A stretch of DNA of 64,000 nucleotides from Pteria penguin (GCA_035048485.1 CM068580.1:55404475-55468474); one strand, 5' to 3'; shown: positions 1 through 12,155, counted from the stretch's first letter. Numbers and translations are program-made. Notes: generated by a model from the sequence alone, not told the origin.

Positions 1-2870
1 TTTTTTTAAATAACATTTCTATGAAATAAAAACCTTGTTGTTTTTATCATCGAAGGAAATTACTAATATCAATTTGAGTAATGCAATAAGTGGTGAACTC
101 TCCATACATTTATTTTAAAGTAGTAAAATCCACTAGACTTTACAGTTACTAGAGCTATTTATTATGTTTACAATATGTACTACCCATTTTTATTTTATAA
201 ATAAATAAATGTACTGAGTAAGGTTTACTGAGCATCTACTGCTTATTCACAAAGAAACTTACCACTAAAATTTGTCGTTAGTAAAAAGCTTACAAGTATA
301 CCTTATTCACAAAGATTTGTAAAATTAAGTTGCGAATAAAATTAGTCACTGACCTGGGGCGAGGCCGTAAGTCCAAACGTAGACGTAAACTTTGCTAAGA
401 AATATTTGTCTCCTCCCTACAGAGTTCCAAACATAATGTACACCTTTTACAATGTTTACCAATGTCATTACATATAAACATACCAGTAGATTTCAAGAAA
501 AATTCAATGGATGTACACGTAAATTTAGTCTAAGTCTACGTTTGGGCTACGACCTTAAGTAAAACTTACTCCTGTAATACGGGGATTTAGCTCATTCATT
601 ATCCTACTTCTATATTTCCCAGAAACTGTCACTGATATCTAACAATATGAATACGCAAATTAAGGGAAAGACAAAACTGTCAATAGTGATTCACTACCAA
701 CTCCCATTTCTGTTTTATCCAAACATTCTGCAGTATCCTATTTGAGATAAAGATTTTTTCCCCATCCTCATCACAGCTATTCAATTTCTAGCCAAGGTAA
801 TTATTTCAAATTATCTTGGTAAACATAAATCAATTTACCAAAGTAAGCCATCTACTGAATTTTATCGAGACAACTCTCTGATGACAAAATCATGCGTCTT
901 GTGCGTGAGATACAATCGGATCAAATGACAAATGTAGCGCTTTTTATTTTTGGATTCCCAATGTATTCATCTGTCAACAACAGGAAGCAAACCATCATGA
1001 GATCTTCAGGACAATGTATCAAAACAATGGTATGGCAACAAAGCAACCATATGGCATATATATCATGATTCGGTCAGATATTCACCCTGTTATAATGTTA
1101 TAGAAAGTGACTTATTGAGGATGGTCTTCTTAAGAGTTTTCATACTTAACAGAAATGACTCCTATCTTTGAATCCAAATTTCATAGCAGTGGCACAAAGA
1201 TCTTTGTCTATGAAATAACTGTACTTTATCTTTCCTGAGAAATGTGGGGAAAAAGGCTTTGTAAAATGATATGCATACTATAATATAGCGATGTAACGAT
1301 ACAACTTCCCAAGATACAATATGTATCATGATATAATTATATATGATACATATCACAATACACTTTTATATCAAGAAACCAAGTGTATACAAGTAATTTA
1401 CTGCACTGGTTTCATGGAGTATCCAAAAGTCATTTTAGAGAAAAAGATATACGTAACAATTTAGACTAGAAATGAGTTACACACAGATACAAAAACGTGA
1501 ATAAAATATTTTGATAATCTACTCAAAATTTTTGAATGATTATTTCTATCTGAAACATATCTAAATACATGTATCATAACAATTGCTACACATTTTTATA
1601 AAGAAAGGATTGCTGTATTGTTTGTGCTTCTACCTGTATTGTGTACCATATCCTGGCTTCTGTATTGCAATATATCATATCCCATTACATATATACATCA
1701 TTACATGCACAGTACAGGTGTTCTGTAATTTTTTTTACCAGTCACAGTAAGCCTCATCCAGGTAAAATTTAAAGAATTACTGAGGTGTTAATAAGCACAG
1801 GTAAATTTACACCTGGATTCCCACTGTGATTGAGGGTGTTCTTCCAAATAAATTTTATACCATTTTATATAAATAAATGTGGGACAATCAGGATGACACC
1901 ATATTTCCTATTGAGTTCTGTGCAGTTTCTCTAAAACACTTGGTCCGTACTGTATCACTACATCTCTACCATAATATGTCATGTGTAAGAACCTTTGACA
2001 GATTCAATATATATACATGTGTATATACTATATACATGTATATATACACATATACATATATAGATATATATACATCTATGTGTGTGCATTACCAAAAGTG
2101 TCAGATCAGTGTTGCACACATCTGACTCTAATTCATATATGAAAGCTTCTGGTCTAAAAAAAAAGTATCTCACAACATCAAAGAATAAAGAAGACACTCC
2201 CACAATTTTTTTTTTCAGCCAACTGAATAAGGTTATATAACATTCCTTAACCGTTTACTATTAAAGAAAATTTATACAAATTATAAATTCTGTTTTCATC
2301 TGCTGCCAGTTTTGCAAATTTAATAGGCATTTACAATGGTTTAAAATATGAAGACCTGATTCAAATTTCCTTTTTCTCCCAGCAGTAATAGGTTATGAAA
2401 TATCATTATCCAGAATTGAATTCAATTTACCTACAATAATCAACTTTGAATATCAGTCCATCACTAGTACACAGAGAAAATCCAGACTTTCTGCAAATAC
2501 ATCAATGCATCTTCCTTGACCAAGGATTGTACCTTAACTTGACAAGGGTTAAATGGGTACTGTTAAGGTGGGCCCGTAAACTGGTTAACCACACCATTTG
2601 TTCGGCTTTTGTCAAATTAAATGACCATCCTAAGTCGGTATCGTAATTGCACTACAATCGAATATTTTGTAATGTGTTATATGTGCTAGTATATTATTTA
2701 TATTCATGTATTGTTTAGCTACATGGTGACTTCTGACACATAACTGAGCCAGTAACTCCTCTTTTTTCTGCAAATTCTAGCATAACACTCTCACATAATT
2801 GGTCACCAAAGCCTCCATAAGGAAAATCAGAAAAAATATGAAGTCTTGATTAAAATGAAAGAGAACTTAC
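1..2870. other. EFR3 intron (or further), no exon recognised
   Basis: AT-rich sequence downstream of EFR3 exon 3 on the minus strand, so presumably its third intron. I looked for the next EFR3 exon (helical segment with a MEALDQLL-like motif) and did not find it. It contains a TA/CATA-rich stretch at 2000-2085 and one copy of an interspersed repeat at 2567-2770. Confidence 0.5.
2567..2770 (+). repeat. Interspersed repeat family R1, copy 1
   Basis: About 200 bp starting GGTGGGCCCGTAAAC and ending in TGAGCCAGTAACTCCTC. Nearly the same sequence recurs at 19690-19893 and, more degraded, at 59843-59990. A short reverse-complement piece lies at 29605-29640. No coding potential; class unknown. Confidence 0.8.
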
Positions 2871-2998
2871 CCTATTCTATGCCTGTGTATATCTCTGCTC
2901 AGTTTCTGTTCTAGATACTTTCCTATTCTATCCAACTTTTCAGGAAAAGTCATAGCATAAAATGTCAATTTGTCCATATTGTTTTTCACTAATCCATC
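2871..2998 (-). CDS. EFR3: EFR3 coding exon 3
   Basis: 128 bp with an AG acceptor at 2999-3000 and a GTAAGT donor. It encodes DGLVKNNMDKLTFYAM, then FPEKLDRIGKYLEQKLSRDI and HRHRIG. This corresponds to the human segment DGLVKTDMEKLTFYA...PEKLDRIGSYL. It ends in phase 2, so the gene continues to the left. Confidence 0.94.
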
Positions 2999-5900
2999 CT
3001 ATTATCAAAAAAGGAAAAATATGATCTATGTACTCTATCCTGTTTTACATTATTTGCATATCTCCATGTATGCATTCTATTCTGTAGATAACAAATAATT
3101 TATTTCATATTTCTCATTGAACAATTTTACTACGTAATAATCTAACTGTAAAATTGAATTACACAATTCTGATACATGTACATACAAAAAGAGTAAACTC
3201 TAGGTAAAGCACTCTTTTCAACTTCATTGGTTTACAAATACACTATCAGTGTTCTTTCTCTGTTTTCATGTGAAAATATATAATATCATTATCTTCAATG
3301 ATAGGCTTCAAATTTGATAATATATATTGATTTCCAGTTCCAGTTGGCATAGATAATTCTGCTCATTTTCAATGATTAGAGAAACTCCAGATTTTTACAA
3401 TTTTGATGAAAGAATCTAACAAAATGTTGAACTTTTAAGAGACAATTTCAGATATTATGAGAGATTCTTTCAATTTTGCAGCCCAAAATTATCCCTGAGT
3501 TAAAAACAAACTCATCTTGTACTTTCAGACATTAAACACAAACATTGATGAATAAGTCTTTGTGAAGTGCATTGCACAGTTTCTTTTTATATGACAATAG
3601 TACATGTACATGTAGAATTACTAAACAGAACAAGATATGTTTGTGAAACACTAATGCCCCTGGCGACAACAAAGTTTAAAAAGTTATGAAAGCATGAAAG
3701 TCATTGACAAGGTTAAAAGGTCATTGACCTTGGTGTTATTTGAAAAGGCTTCATTAGCTGAGTGCGCATGTGAAATATGAAGTTTCTATCTTTCACGGTT
3801 CAAAATCATGGCCAAGGTTAAAGTTGACATCAGACAAACAAACAAACAGGAAAAAATAATATGCCACTGATCTATGAATACGCAGATGTAAAAAACATTA
3901 AAAATTTGGTATTTTAAAGGTAAAGGATTTCATCATGATAACTGTGATTGAGATTGATTGGTAGGTTATGGTGTTGAACACAATTGTTCAGTACCATTGA
4001 CAGGGTTATTACCATTACTTATTCTTCACTGAACCTCTGTGTAGATATAAAAATTGAGGTTACATGTAGATACTATCAGTCAACATCCCCCATTGAAATG
4101 CTGTTTAATGGGGGATGTTGACTGATAGTATCTACATGTAACCTCAATTTTTATATCTACACAGAGGTACAGTGAAGAATAAGTTTCAAGTTTTTGTCGA
4201 GAGGCTGTTGTAAATACTGTGCTATATGTAATTGTAATATATTGTTAATGAATTACCGAAAATAGAGATACAGAACTATAGTACATGTATATTTATACAT
4301 CGTGCTTACAAACTCATGTACGTTTATATGAAATTCATGGAAATTTTGTTATGAAATATTCATGCACATAGTTTATATATTTATTTAAGTGATTTATTGT
4401 GGGTAAATCTCTTTGCAATGATTCTAGGTCACACATTGCCATTGAATTTTCTTGGGTCAAAATACATGTATCATATTTTCTGGTTTTCAGAATGTTTTGT
4501 TTTACAGATTGATGGGGTCCGAGATGCATTTTTGCCTGAAAATTTTTTTACCAGTTCAATTCAGTTTACAATTCAGTTGTAAAATGGCAACAAATTCATG
4601 TTTTCCTGCCATTGGTAAATAATGGTAAAATGGCCCCCTCTATGTACTATCAGTAGTTTGATTACAAAGGGAAAAGATCATACTTAGATAAGGAATATTT
4701 CATTGACCTGGTAAAGAATAGTATTAAATGAGGTAATTACCGGTAGTACATCAGTCAAGGGGTAAAGAGGGGGCATTTTACCAATATTGGACGTTTACCA
4801 ATTGCAGGAGAACCATGAAGTATAACGCTCAACTTATGATTACGCTTCATAACAGAAAAAGGAGGAGATCAGTTAAAGCATTTAAAACAAGCTGTGTTTG
4901 TGAATCACTAATGCCCCGAAGGCACCAAAATCCAAAAACTTATTTTCAGCATGAAGGTCAATGTAAAGGTCAAAAGGTCATCAAACTTGGTGTCAACTGA
5001 AAGGGCTTCATTAGTTGGGTATGCATGTCAAATATGAAGTCTCTATCCCTTATAGTTCAAAAGTTATAGCCCCAAGTCAAAAAAGTTATTTTTAGCATGA
5101 AGGTCATTGACAAGGTCAAAAGGTCAATGGCCTTGGTGTCATTTGAAAGGGCTTCATTAATTGTGTATGCTAATGAAGCCCTTTCAAATGTATGCATATC
5201 AAATATGAAGTCTCTATCCCTCACGGTTCAAAAGTCATAGCCAAGGTTAAAGTTGACAACAGACAGACAAACAAACAAACAGATAAACAGACAGGACAAA
5301 ACAATATGCCCTCGATCTATTGATCCATGGGCATAATAAAAAAAACCCAAATTGTCTTAATTATAGAGGATTTATCAATGGTGTTCAACTCCTGATCAGT
5401 TTACCTAGATGTCATACATGAATCATTTTAATCACCTAGTTAATGCATTATTAGAATTAAAATGATGTTGAAATACTCCACAGTTTTGTCAGACACCGGT
5501 CTGACAGAATACCATTTTTTGTCAAACCAAACAAAATTTTGTCAGACTGAACTTAATTTATAAAGCCCATTGTTCAAATATGTTTGGCATTATTTTCAGT
5601 TAACTACATTACAAAGTACATATACAGTCAAACTTCGATATGTCAAACACTGATATCTCGAATACTCTGGATATCTTGAAGTTGAATGTTGGTCCCGAAA
5701 AAAACCCTTCATATTATGATTAAATTCACCCAGGATGTGTCGAACACTGATATGTCGAATACCATGCTTATTTCGAATGCATTTTCAAGTCCTGAGGTTC
5801 TTTTTTACCCTGTTTATCTTGAAGTCGGCCTCTTATTGACTATATCTGAGTGGATATCTCAAACTGTGGATATCTCGAAGTATTTTCCATGGTTCCTCCG

Positions 5901-7463
5901 ACTTCGAGATAACAAGGTTTGACAATCGAATTATTTTGTCTGACATTTGGTGCATGTCAAATATGAAGTCTCTATCCTTCACGATTAAAAAGTTATAGCC
6001 AAGGTTAAAGTTGACAACAGACAGGACAAAAACAATATGCCCCTGATCTACATGTATCAATCTGGGGGCATAAAAATGTCAGTCTGTCCATCAAGTTTGA
6101 GGAATTTCATCATCACTTGAATTATAATTAATGAGGAACATTCAAAAAAGTAACTTACTTCTGGGTTGTCAGGAAATATGCTGTCCACCAACCGTTTGTA
6201 TCGTGGCCGCAGAGCGGAACAGCAACCACAGCAACCTAAAAGTAACATAAATGATAAATGTAAAAAATAATTTGTTTGTTTGTTTGTTTCAACTTCCTTG
6301 ATTTAACTGATGCTACAATCTACATGTATCTGTCTGACATATGCTGTTTAATGTAAAACACAGAAATTAGACCTATGCGATGGCCCCAACCGAAGCAGTG
6401 AGTGATCTTTTAAGTGCCAACAGAGTAAGGGAAGGACTGAAGGTGTCCAAATCCAAGTCTAATACATTACCAGAAATTTGGTGACAGTCTGATTCTTGAA
6501 GTCGGTGTGTCGTCACTGTCTCCACTGCTCTACGTAGATACCTGAGGATTCTGGTCATGACACTTGGGTTAAAACTCAGGGTTTATCGTTAGTGTTAATA
6601 CATTTACAACTTTAAGTTGTTCTATATCAATTCAGAAGGGGTTTTAATATAAAATGTGATATGAAATGTGTAAAACATGTAGATTTCTATTCAAAATTTA
6701 CCTCTGAATGACAAAATATTTTAATAATTTCTTTTCACCTAAATTCCACCCGGAATACACATTAATCTCTGTCAATGATAAATCTGATACTTTACTGCAA
6801 ACATTCAGAATGCTCGCTGCCCAATACCCATATGTCCGACTTCGAGAACGAACATTAAACATTAACCAGACCAAACAAACTCTTATCAGACTGAACACAA
6901 TTTACCTATTGGTAAATCTATTAGAATGTTTCTATGAACATTAAAAAAAACCCATTTTTTTTTCCAGATCAACAGACAACACAACACTAAACAGACGAAC
7001 AATCTTGCTTGTCCAAACCACAGGCATTAAGAAAGCGGGGATAGCTAAGTAAGTGTAAAAAAAACCATAGCAATCCGAGTTTTATTAACGCTAGTTACGA
7101 CTGCAACGGAAGAGCTATTTTGTCCCGGAAGAGACGGGACAAAATAGCTCTTCAGTTGCAGTCGTAACTACATGTACCAGTGGCAGTGGTCCAGACCTCA
7201 CAGCAAACTGAATGACTGTAAAAAGGTGGGCATTTATAATTTAGTTAGATAATTATACTAAGTATATCTATATTTACATCATTTACAACAATACGAGTTC
7301 AGGACGTTATAAATACCTTGATATCAGTAGAGTAGTATCGAAAAATAAACATCCCCCTTTTCTTTCATTTATATAAATTACAATTTTTGCAATAAAATTC
7401 GATTTAGTATGAAAATATCAGAGTCCTGATTAAAGTACTTCTTTCTACTATTACCTGGCATTT
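2871..7463 (-). CDS. EFR3: EFR3 / rolling blackout homologue, 5' part (3 coding exons, continues beyond base 1)
   Basis: Coding exons 7457-7463, 6159-6235 and 2871-2998 join in phase (1, 0, then 2). The protein starts MPGCCGCCSALRPRYKRLVD and continues through a LTFYAM...PEKLDRIGKYL segment, which matches the EFR3 N terminus of animals (Drosophila rbo/stmA, human EFR3A/B). EFR3 is a palmitoylated peripheral membrane protein that, with TTC7, recruits PI4KIIIalpha to the plasma membrane to make PI4P. Here Cys 4, 5, 7 and 8 are the expected acylation sites. About 68 residues of a protein normally around 800 long are in the window. The next exon, encoding the helical-repeat body, was not found between 1 and 2870 and is probably to the left. 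All three introns seen have GT-AG ends. The family assignment is very secure; the 7-bp first coding exon is an inference from phase and motif. Confidence 0.93.
3640..3885 (+). repeat. AAGGTCA-rich interspersed repeat, copy 1
   Basis: Shares its opening (GTGAAACACTAATGCCCC), AAGGTCATTGAC words, the TCAAAATCATGGCCAAGG segment and the end ATATGCC(A/C)CTGATCTA with 4885-5340 and 5950-6075. Non-coding, inside an EFR3 intron. Confidence 0.75.
4018..4183. repeat. Large hairpin: 77-bp inverted repeat, 12-base loop
   Basis: Arm 4018-4094 is the reverse complement of 4107-4183 with one mismatch that I can see. The loop is 4095-4106. No coding potential. It could be a foldback MITE or a recent local inverted duplication; no flanking target duplication was obvious. 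Confidence 0.92.
4624..4782. mobile_element. MITE-like element with about 17-bp terminal inverted repeats
   Basis: GGTAAAATGGCCCCCTCT at 4624-4641 faces AGAGGGGGCATTTTACC at 4766-4782, differing by one extra G. Weaker inverted similarity continues outward through ATTGGTAAA-type words. It is about 160 bp and non-coding, consistent with a non-autonomous DNA transposon. Confidence 0.6.
4885..5340 (+). repeat. AAGGTCA-rich interspersed repeat, copy 2 (internally duplicated)
   Basis: The longest copy. The internal unit (TCAAATATGAAGTCTCTATCCC ending in AAGTCATAGCC) occurs twice. Many AGGTCA hexamers are present, and it ends with a CAAACAAACAGA-type tail before ATATGCCCTCGATCTATTG. It encloses the perfect hairpin at 5140-5190. 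Confidence 0.75.
5140..5190. repeat. Perfect 20-bp hairpin inside the AAGGTCA repeat
   Basis: CATTTGAAAGGGCTTCATTA at 5140-5159 is perfectly complementary to 5171-5190, with an 11-base loop. The motif TTTGAAAGGGCTTCATTA is part of the repeat consensus, so this is an inverted partial duplication within the copy. Confidence 0.85.
5627..5923. mobile_element. Tc1/pogo-like MITE with GTCAAAC...GTTTGAC ends
   Basis: Left end GTCAAACTTCGATATGTC and right end ACTTCGAGATAACAAGGTTTGAC form imperfect inverted termini. The interior repeats TGATATCTCGAA/ATGTCGAA words in both orientations. CAGTCAAACTTCGATAT-type ends are typical of pogo/Tigger-like MITEs in invertebrates. No transposase is present. Confidence 0.55.
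5950..6075 (+). repeat. AAGGTCA-rich interspersed repeat, copy 3 (3' end only)
   Basis: Contains TCAAATATGAAGTCTCTATCC, then AGCCAAGGTTAAAGTTGACAA and the terminal ATATGCCCCTGATCTACATG. It is a truncated copy about 80 bp from EFR3 exon 2. Confidence 0.7.
6159..6235 (-). CDS. EFR3: EFR3 coding exon 2 (Cys-rich membrane anchor)
   Basis: 77 bp between a TTTTAG acceptor and a GTAAGT donor. It encodes CCGCCSALRPRYKRLVD followed by SIFPDNPE, the most conserved stretch of EFR3. The Cys cluster is the palmitoylation site; the basic ALRPRYKR patch that follows helps membrane binding in family members. Confidence 0.95.
7092..7170. repeat. 36-bp inverted repeat, 7-base loop
   Basis: TAGTTACGACTGCAAC begins the left arm (7092-7127), and the right arm (7135-7170) is its reverse complement with one mismatch. 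Short foldback element in EFR3 intron 1, about 290 bp from the start codon. Confidence 0.9.
7457..7463 (-). CDS. EFR3: EFR3 coding exon 1 (7 bp: Met-Pro plus one base)
   Basis: Reads ATGCCAG followed by a GTAATA donor. Spliced to the exon ending the intron at 6236 it gives Met-Pro-Gly-Cys-Cys, close to the fly start Met-Pro-Ser-Cys-Cys. Phase 1 is exactly what exon 2 needs. The 5' UTR should continue above 7463; its extent is not visible. Confidence 0.8.
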
Positions 7464-7860
7464 TCTTTTCTTAAAGACTGCACATTTAGACTTGTGGTAT
7501 TTTCAATAAAGAGATCATTGTCGGCAGCTCCTAGGTCCGAAATTAACATTCACTTCCATTTTGAAAACAACGCCCTCTGTATGTGAGTTTTTCGATTATT
7601 TCCCTTCCAATAGGCCGTTTTGCAATTCGAAGAGTTGTCCTTCCTTTAGAGAGGCGGACAAAGCTTAGATTTATTATTCTAAAACGCTCTCCAAGTTCAG
7701 AGAGAGGGGGGGGGGCAAAATCTTAGATACATGTATATCTCTCGGCTTTCCTCACTCCCTTAGCTTTAACACGTTAAGTAAAGCGTGTCTTAATGAGCAA
7801 ATTGTGTATTATCCGTAACACGTCACATTAAGCTATACGCATTGAACATATTTAAAATGA
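7464..7860 (-). other. Probable 5' UTR and promoter region of EFR3
   Basis: Sequence immediately 5' of the inferred EFR3 start. No convincing TATA box or CpG island was seen. A G-rich run lies near 7705-7715. The assignment rests only on position upstream of the first coding exon. Confidence 0.3.
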
Positions 7861-7866
7861 TGCTTT

Positions 7867-8374
<508 letters not shown>

Positions 8375-8499
8375 GAAAAATAGAAACTGTCTGTCTATAA
8401 TTTGTACCAAAATAAATCAAAATATGATGTTACGGCTTACCTGTCACAATATTCAATAATGCCTTGGCAACGTCACTGTCTACAGAACTAAAAATACTC

Positions 8500-9580
8500 T
8501 GGGCGTTGTACTAACACTTTGCTGTTGGTTCATCTGATATTCACCACCTGTCATCCATGTTGGGGCTTTTCTCTCTCTAACAGATCTTCTCACAATTGTA
8601 GATTCTGTACTCTCTGTATCTCTAATTTCATCGTCAGACACAGAAGCACTTGATCTCTGTTCGCCAAGTGAAGAAGCATCCTCCCTGACTATACCCCTGC
8701 ATCATCCTGAGAAGGTGCTATGACAGCAACTTCAGTATCAGTATGATGGTTTTGTGGTGAATCCTGTGTTGATTTTGGTCTAACTGGTGGTGTCTCTGAT
8801 ACAGTGCCCTCAAAGGTAGGTGCGCTCACACCACTATCAGCAATGGTATCTACCTTCTGAATGAGATACAAGACTTCGTCCTCACTATCACTGGGCATAT
8901 CATGGTGACTTTCTTCTTCGACAGGAATAACTACGCCGGTATTCTCTTTTGTAATCTGTTTTGGATGACGAGATGCTGGTACTGGTTTGGTGGCATTCTC
9001 TAAAATTCCAATTGGTAGCAATAAGTTGCGGTGAAGTGTCTTTTTCAAAGTGTCTTCATCTTCTTTATGCACTACATACATCGGAATGTCTGGATTTGGG
9101 TGGCTCTCAACAATATATGCATCCTCATCCCACTTGCCAGATAGCTTGTGCTTCCCATACCAGGCTACTATCTTGGTGAGTACTCTGTCACCTGGTTGTA
9201 CTATGGCTCCTCTAACCTTGATGTCATAGGTTTTCTTCTGTCTGGTCTGAGCTTTCTTGATGTGTTCCTGAGCCAAATGATATGATTGTTGTAGCTTGGA
9301 CCCGAGTGACTCAGTGTAACGATGAATTGGATGAAGTCTGGCTGGTGTTAAAAACTACATCTACAGGAAGTCTGGGATCTCTACCAAACATTAAAAGGAA
9401 AGGGGGCTGTTGGGTGGTTTCCTGTCTAGCACAGTTATAAGCATGAACTATGGGCGAAATATAGGATTTCCAATCTTGCTTCTGGTTGTTTTCAAGGGTA
9501 CCAAGTATCTTAATCAAAGTCCTGTTGAATCTCTCACAGACTTCATTTCCCATGGAATGATATGGGGTTGTTCTAGATTA
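8500..9580 (-). pseudogene. Ty3/Gypsy retrotransposon pol 3' part (integrase), 5'-truncated and frameshifted
   Basis: Minus-strand reading gives RTTPYHSMGNEVCERFNRTL (end of the integrase core) near 9520-9576, then ARQETTQQPPFLLMFGRDPR. After a frameshift near 9320 it gives the chromodomain-like C-terminal region with PGDRVLTKI and KLSGKWDEDAYIVESHPNPD, and finally a RRSVRERKAP tail near 8560. The reverse transcriptase and the first integrase catalytic residues are missing. A stop near 8689 precedes the tail, so at least one more disruption exists. It is a dead fragment. The matching gag is on the opposite strand 1 kb to the right. Confidence 0.88.
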
Positions 9581-10638
9581 ACTAATTCCCATTGGATCCC
9601 ACGTGGGGACAACTGACTATTGATTTACAAGGATGTTAACTAACCAGAGGAATGCCAGTCCATGTGACAATACCTGCCACACTTGTGATGAGTATTACTC
9701 GTAAACATTGAATTTACTTTACTATTGCATATACATGTACCTGTTGAGTTGAGCCAAGCTGTTATCTGTGATAGTATTGACGCTTTATAGTGCGTTGCAT
9801 TTGTGCCATACCATATGCCTTTGTGTGCCAGTGATAGAGGTAGATGCTATACTGACTGTACTATTATTCCATGTATACCTATACCTGCATGCTACCCATA
9901 GAGCGACTACGCCTGCGTGATGCCGCTGCCTCCTGTACCATACATTGACATTATATTCTCTCTTGTATGAATTCATTGACTTTATATTCTTTTACATGAA
10001 TTCATGGAGTTACCTGCCACATTGTGCATAATATATCAATGAAGTACTATCATCTTGCCATACTTTACTTATAGATTGTCGTATTAATGATAGTATCATA
10101 ACTTGTGATATTTTGTGAAAATTCATGATATTTTGAGTCACCTGAGTATATGAGTAGTGTTTAAAAATTTTTCATGCTTCACTGAACACAATATTTCTGC
10201 ATGTGATTACTTACCCATTAGGTCCCAACAAGAGTTACTGTTCTTGAATAAGAGTTATCCATCTTTTAATTTATTTTTTTTTGTAAATTCCCTTGAGTAG
10301 AGTTCTCTTCGTTGCATTTCTAGTCACTTAGAGTTATTCATCTTAGATTTTGGGTAATTTACCTTAAATGCTTAAAGTTTTCATATGAATCAGAGTTATC
10401 CTTCTTAGTTTTGTCAATATTTGTTTAGCTTGATATACATAGAATTTTGCAAGGTTGAAGTTAATTTTTATACCTTATTAGCTTAGATTGAGTTACTTCA
10501 TTGATAGCAAATTATTTATTTCATAAGCATTCAAATATTTTGCATTTTTGAGTATAATACTTTGAAACTTTACACATTAATATTGTAAATATTATTGAAA
10601 AAAAAATTGGGTACATTGCGGAGACACATAAAGAAATC
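9581..10638. other. Spacer between oppositely oriented Gypsy halves; candidate LTR/leader of the gag copy
   Basis: AT-rich, non-coding. Position directly upstream of the gag-like frame makes part of it a candidate 5' LTR plus leader. I could not find a second LTR copy in the window, nor a clear primer-binding site. Confidence 0.3.
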
Positions 10639-12120
10639 ATGGTAGAGGGTTTATCTCAAGAAAAAATAGAGACCATTGCTGCTGCATTCAAGGAAATGAA
10701 AGTGAGACCAAAATCGGATAGTGCTGAAGACATGAAGAAGTGGATGATAGATTACGTTGCTCAGATGAAGGATGTTAACCCTGACTAGACATCTCCACAG
10801 TCTACCATCAAACAGGAATCAGTCAATGATGCTGCATCAGTGCATCAGCTGCTTCAGTGGTGACAATAGTAAGCAGGATATATCATACAACTGTGGAAGG
10901 ACGAAGTAGACTGCCTCATGAAAGAGAAGTACACAGAGAGTAGTAGAGCGCGGGTCATCTGTCGTCCATTTTGAGGAGATGTCGGCAAGGTTGCCATGCG
11001 TCTTGGTCCAGAAGCATCAGTCACTGTCTTATAAGATTTGGAAAGCGTTTTTGGGACCATGGAGAGAGGTGAAAAGATTTTAGAAGAATTTTACAGTGCC
11101 AAGGAGAAGAAAGATGAAGATAGCATGACATGGAGCTACAGACTGGAGGAGATATTCCGCAAAGCAGTGGTTAAAGGTGTGTTGAGTAGGGGAGAGGCCA
11201 ACGACATATTGGAAAGGTCTACATAAGTGGTTACAGGATGCCAGTGGATATAAGTATGAGCGTCTGACAGACTTTGATGATCTGCGTAAAGAAGTTAGAC
11301 TTATGGAAAGGGAGCATAAAACCAAGAAGGCTCAAACCAACATGACCATCCCTACATCTGATGATACAACAAGCCAACCAAGTGAACTACAGGAGTTAAA
11401 AGGTATGATCCAGCAATTAACTACCAAGGTTACATAACTGGAAAAGGACAAACAGAAAGAGAGTCATTATACCAATGATAGACAGAAACAGCCATACAGG
11501 GGTGGACATAGACAGCAGCAGAAAGGTAACTATAATAGAAGAAATAAACAACAGAGAAACTACAGAGATGGAGAGGAATCATATGTTGATCCTAGACCTG
11601 ATTCATATGATACTTTCACGGAGGAACCAGTGTGTTATATGTGTGGACAATCCGGTCACCTTCAGTTAGGATGCCGAGTTATTGTAGATCATAGACGTAA
11701 CCCGTGAAACTTCAACACACATGCATCGGGGGGCAGACGTTATGTCATACAGGAGGTACCCGCCATAGTTCCAGGTATCAACAACAAACATCTTTGGTTG
11801 GGAATGCATCTGAAGTTACAATTTCTATTGATGGTAAGGAAGTTACATCACTTTTAGATACAGGGTCTACTGTTTCGAGTGTTAGTGAGTCATTTCATAA
11901 ACATCATCTCCAGCATCTACCACTTAACCCAATAAATGACAATTTACACATTGAGTGTGTGGATGGTGGAATATTACCCTATAGTGGATACATTATTGAA
12001 GCTACAATTACTTATCTGGACTTCCTCAAACTTCAACTTCAACACTTTCCCCCCATTCTTGTTGTACCTGATTATAATAAGGATGTACCTGTACTTTTAG
12101 GAATAACATTTTGCGACATT
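10639..12120 (+). pseudogene. Ty3/Gypsy gag and retropepsin relict
   Basis: A start at 10639 opens a 49-codon frame (MVEGLSQEKIETIAAAFKEM) that is stopped at 10786. Gag-like reading resumes around 11056-11220 in an acidic/basic helical stretch and, after frameshifts, reaches a CCHC zinc knuckle CYMCGQSGHLQLGC at 11633-11674. A frame from about 11780 then carries an aspartic protease with the active-site motif LLDTGSTVSSVS near 11855-11885 and ends near ITFCDI. Several stops and shifts separate these parts. The reverse transcriptase that should follow is replaced by a TATC repeat and a SINE. Confidence 0.85.
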
Positions 12121-12123
12121 CTG

Positions 12124-12155
<32 letters not shown>
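12121..12155 (+). repeat. (TATC)n microsatellite left of the SINE
   Basis: About nine TCTA units abut the end of the retropepsin and the start of the SINE head. Confidence 0.9.

Larger units (their letters stand above)
2999..6158. other. EFR3 intron 2, rich in repeats
   Basis: No exon recognised. It holds the 77-bp hairpin, the MITE at 4624-4782, AAGGTCA repeats and the pogo-like MITE, each listed separately. Confidence 0.6.
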
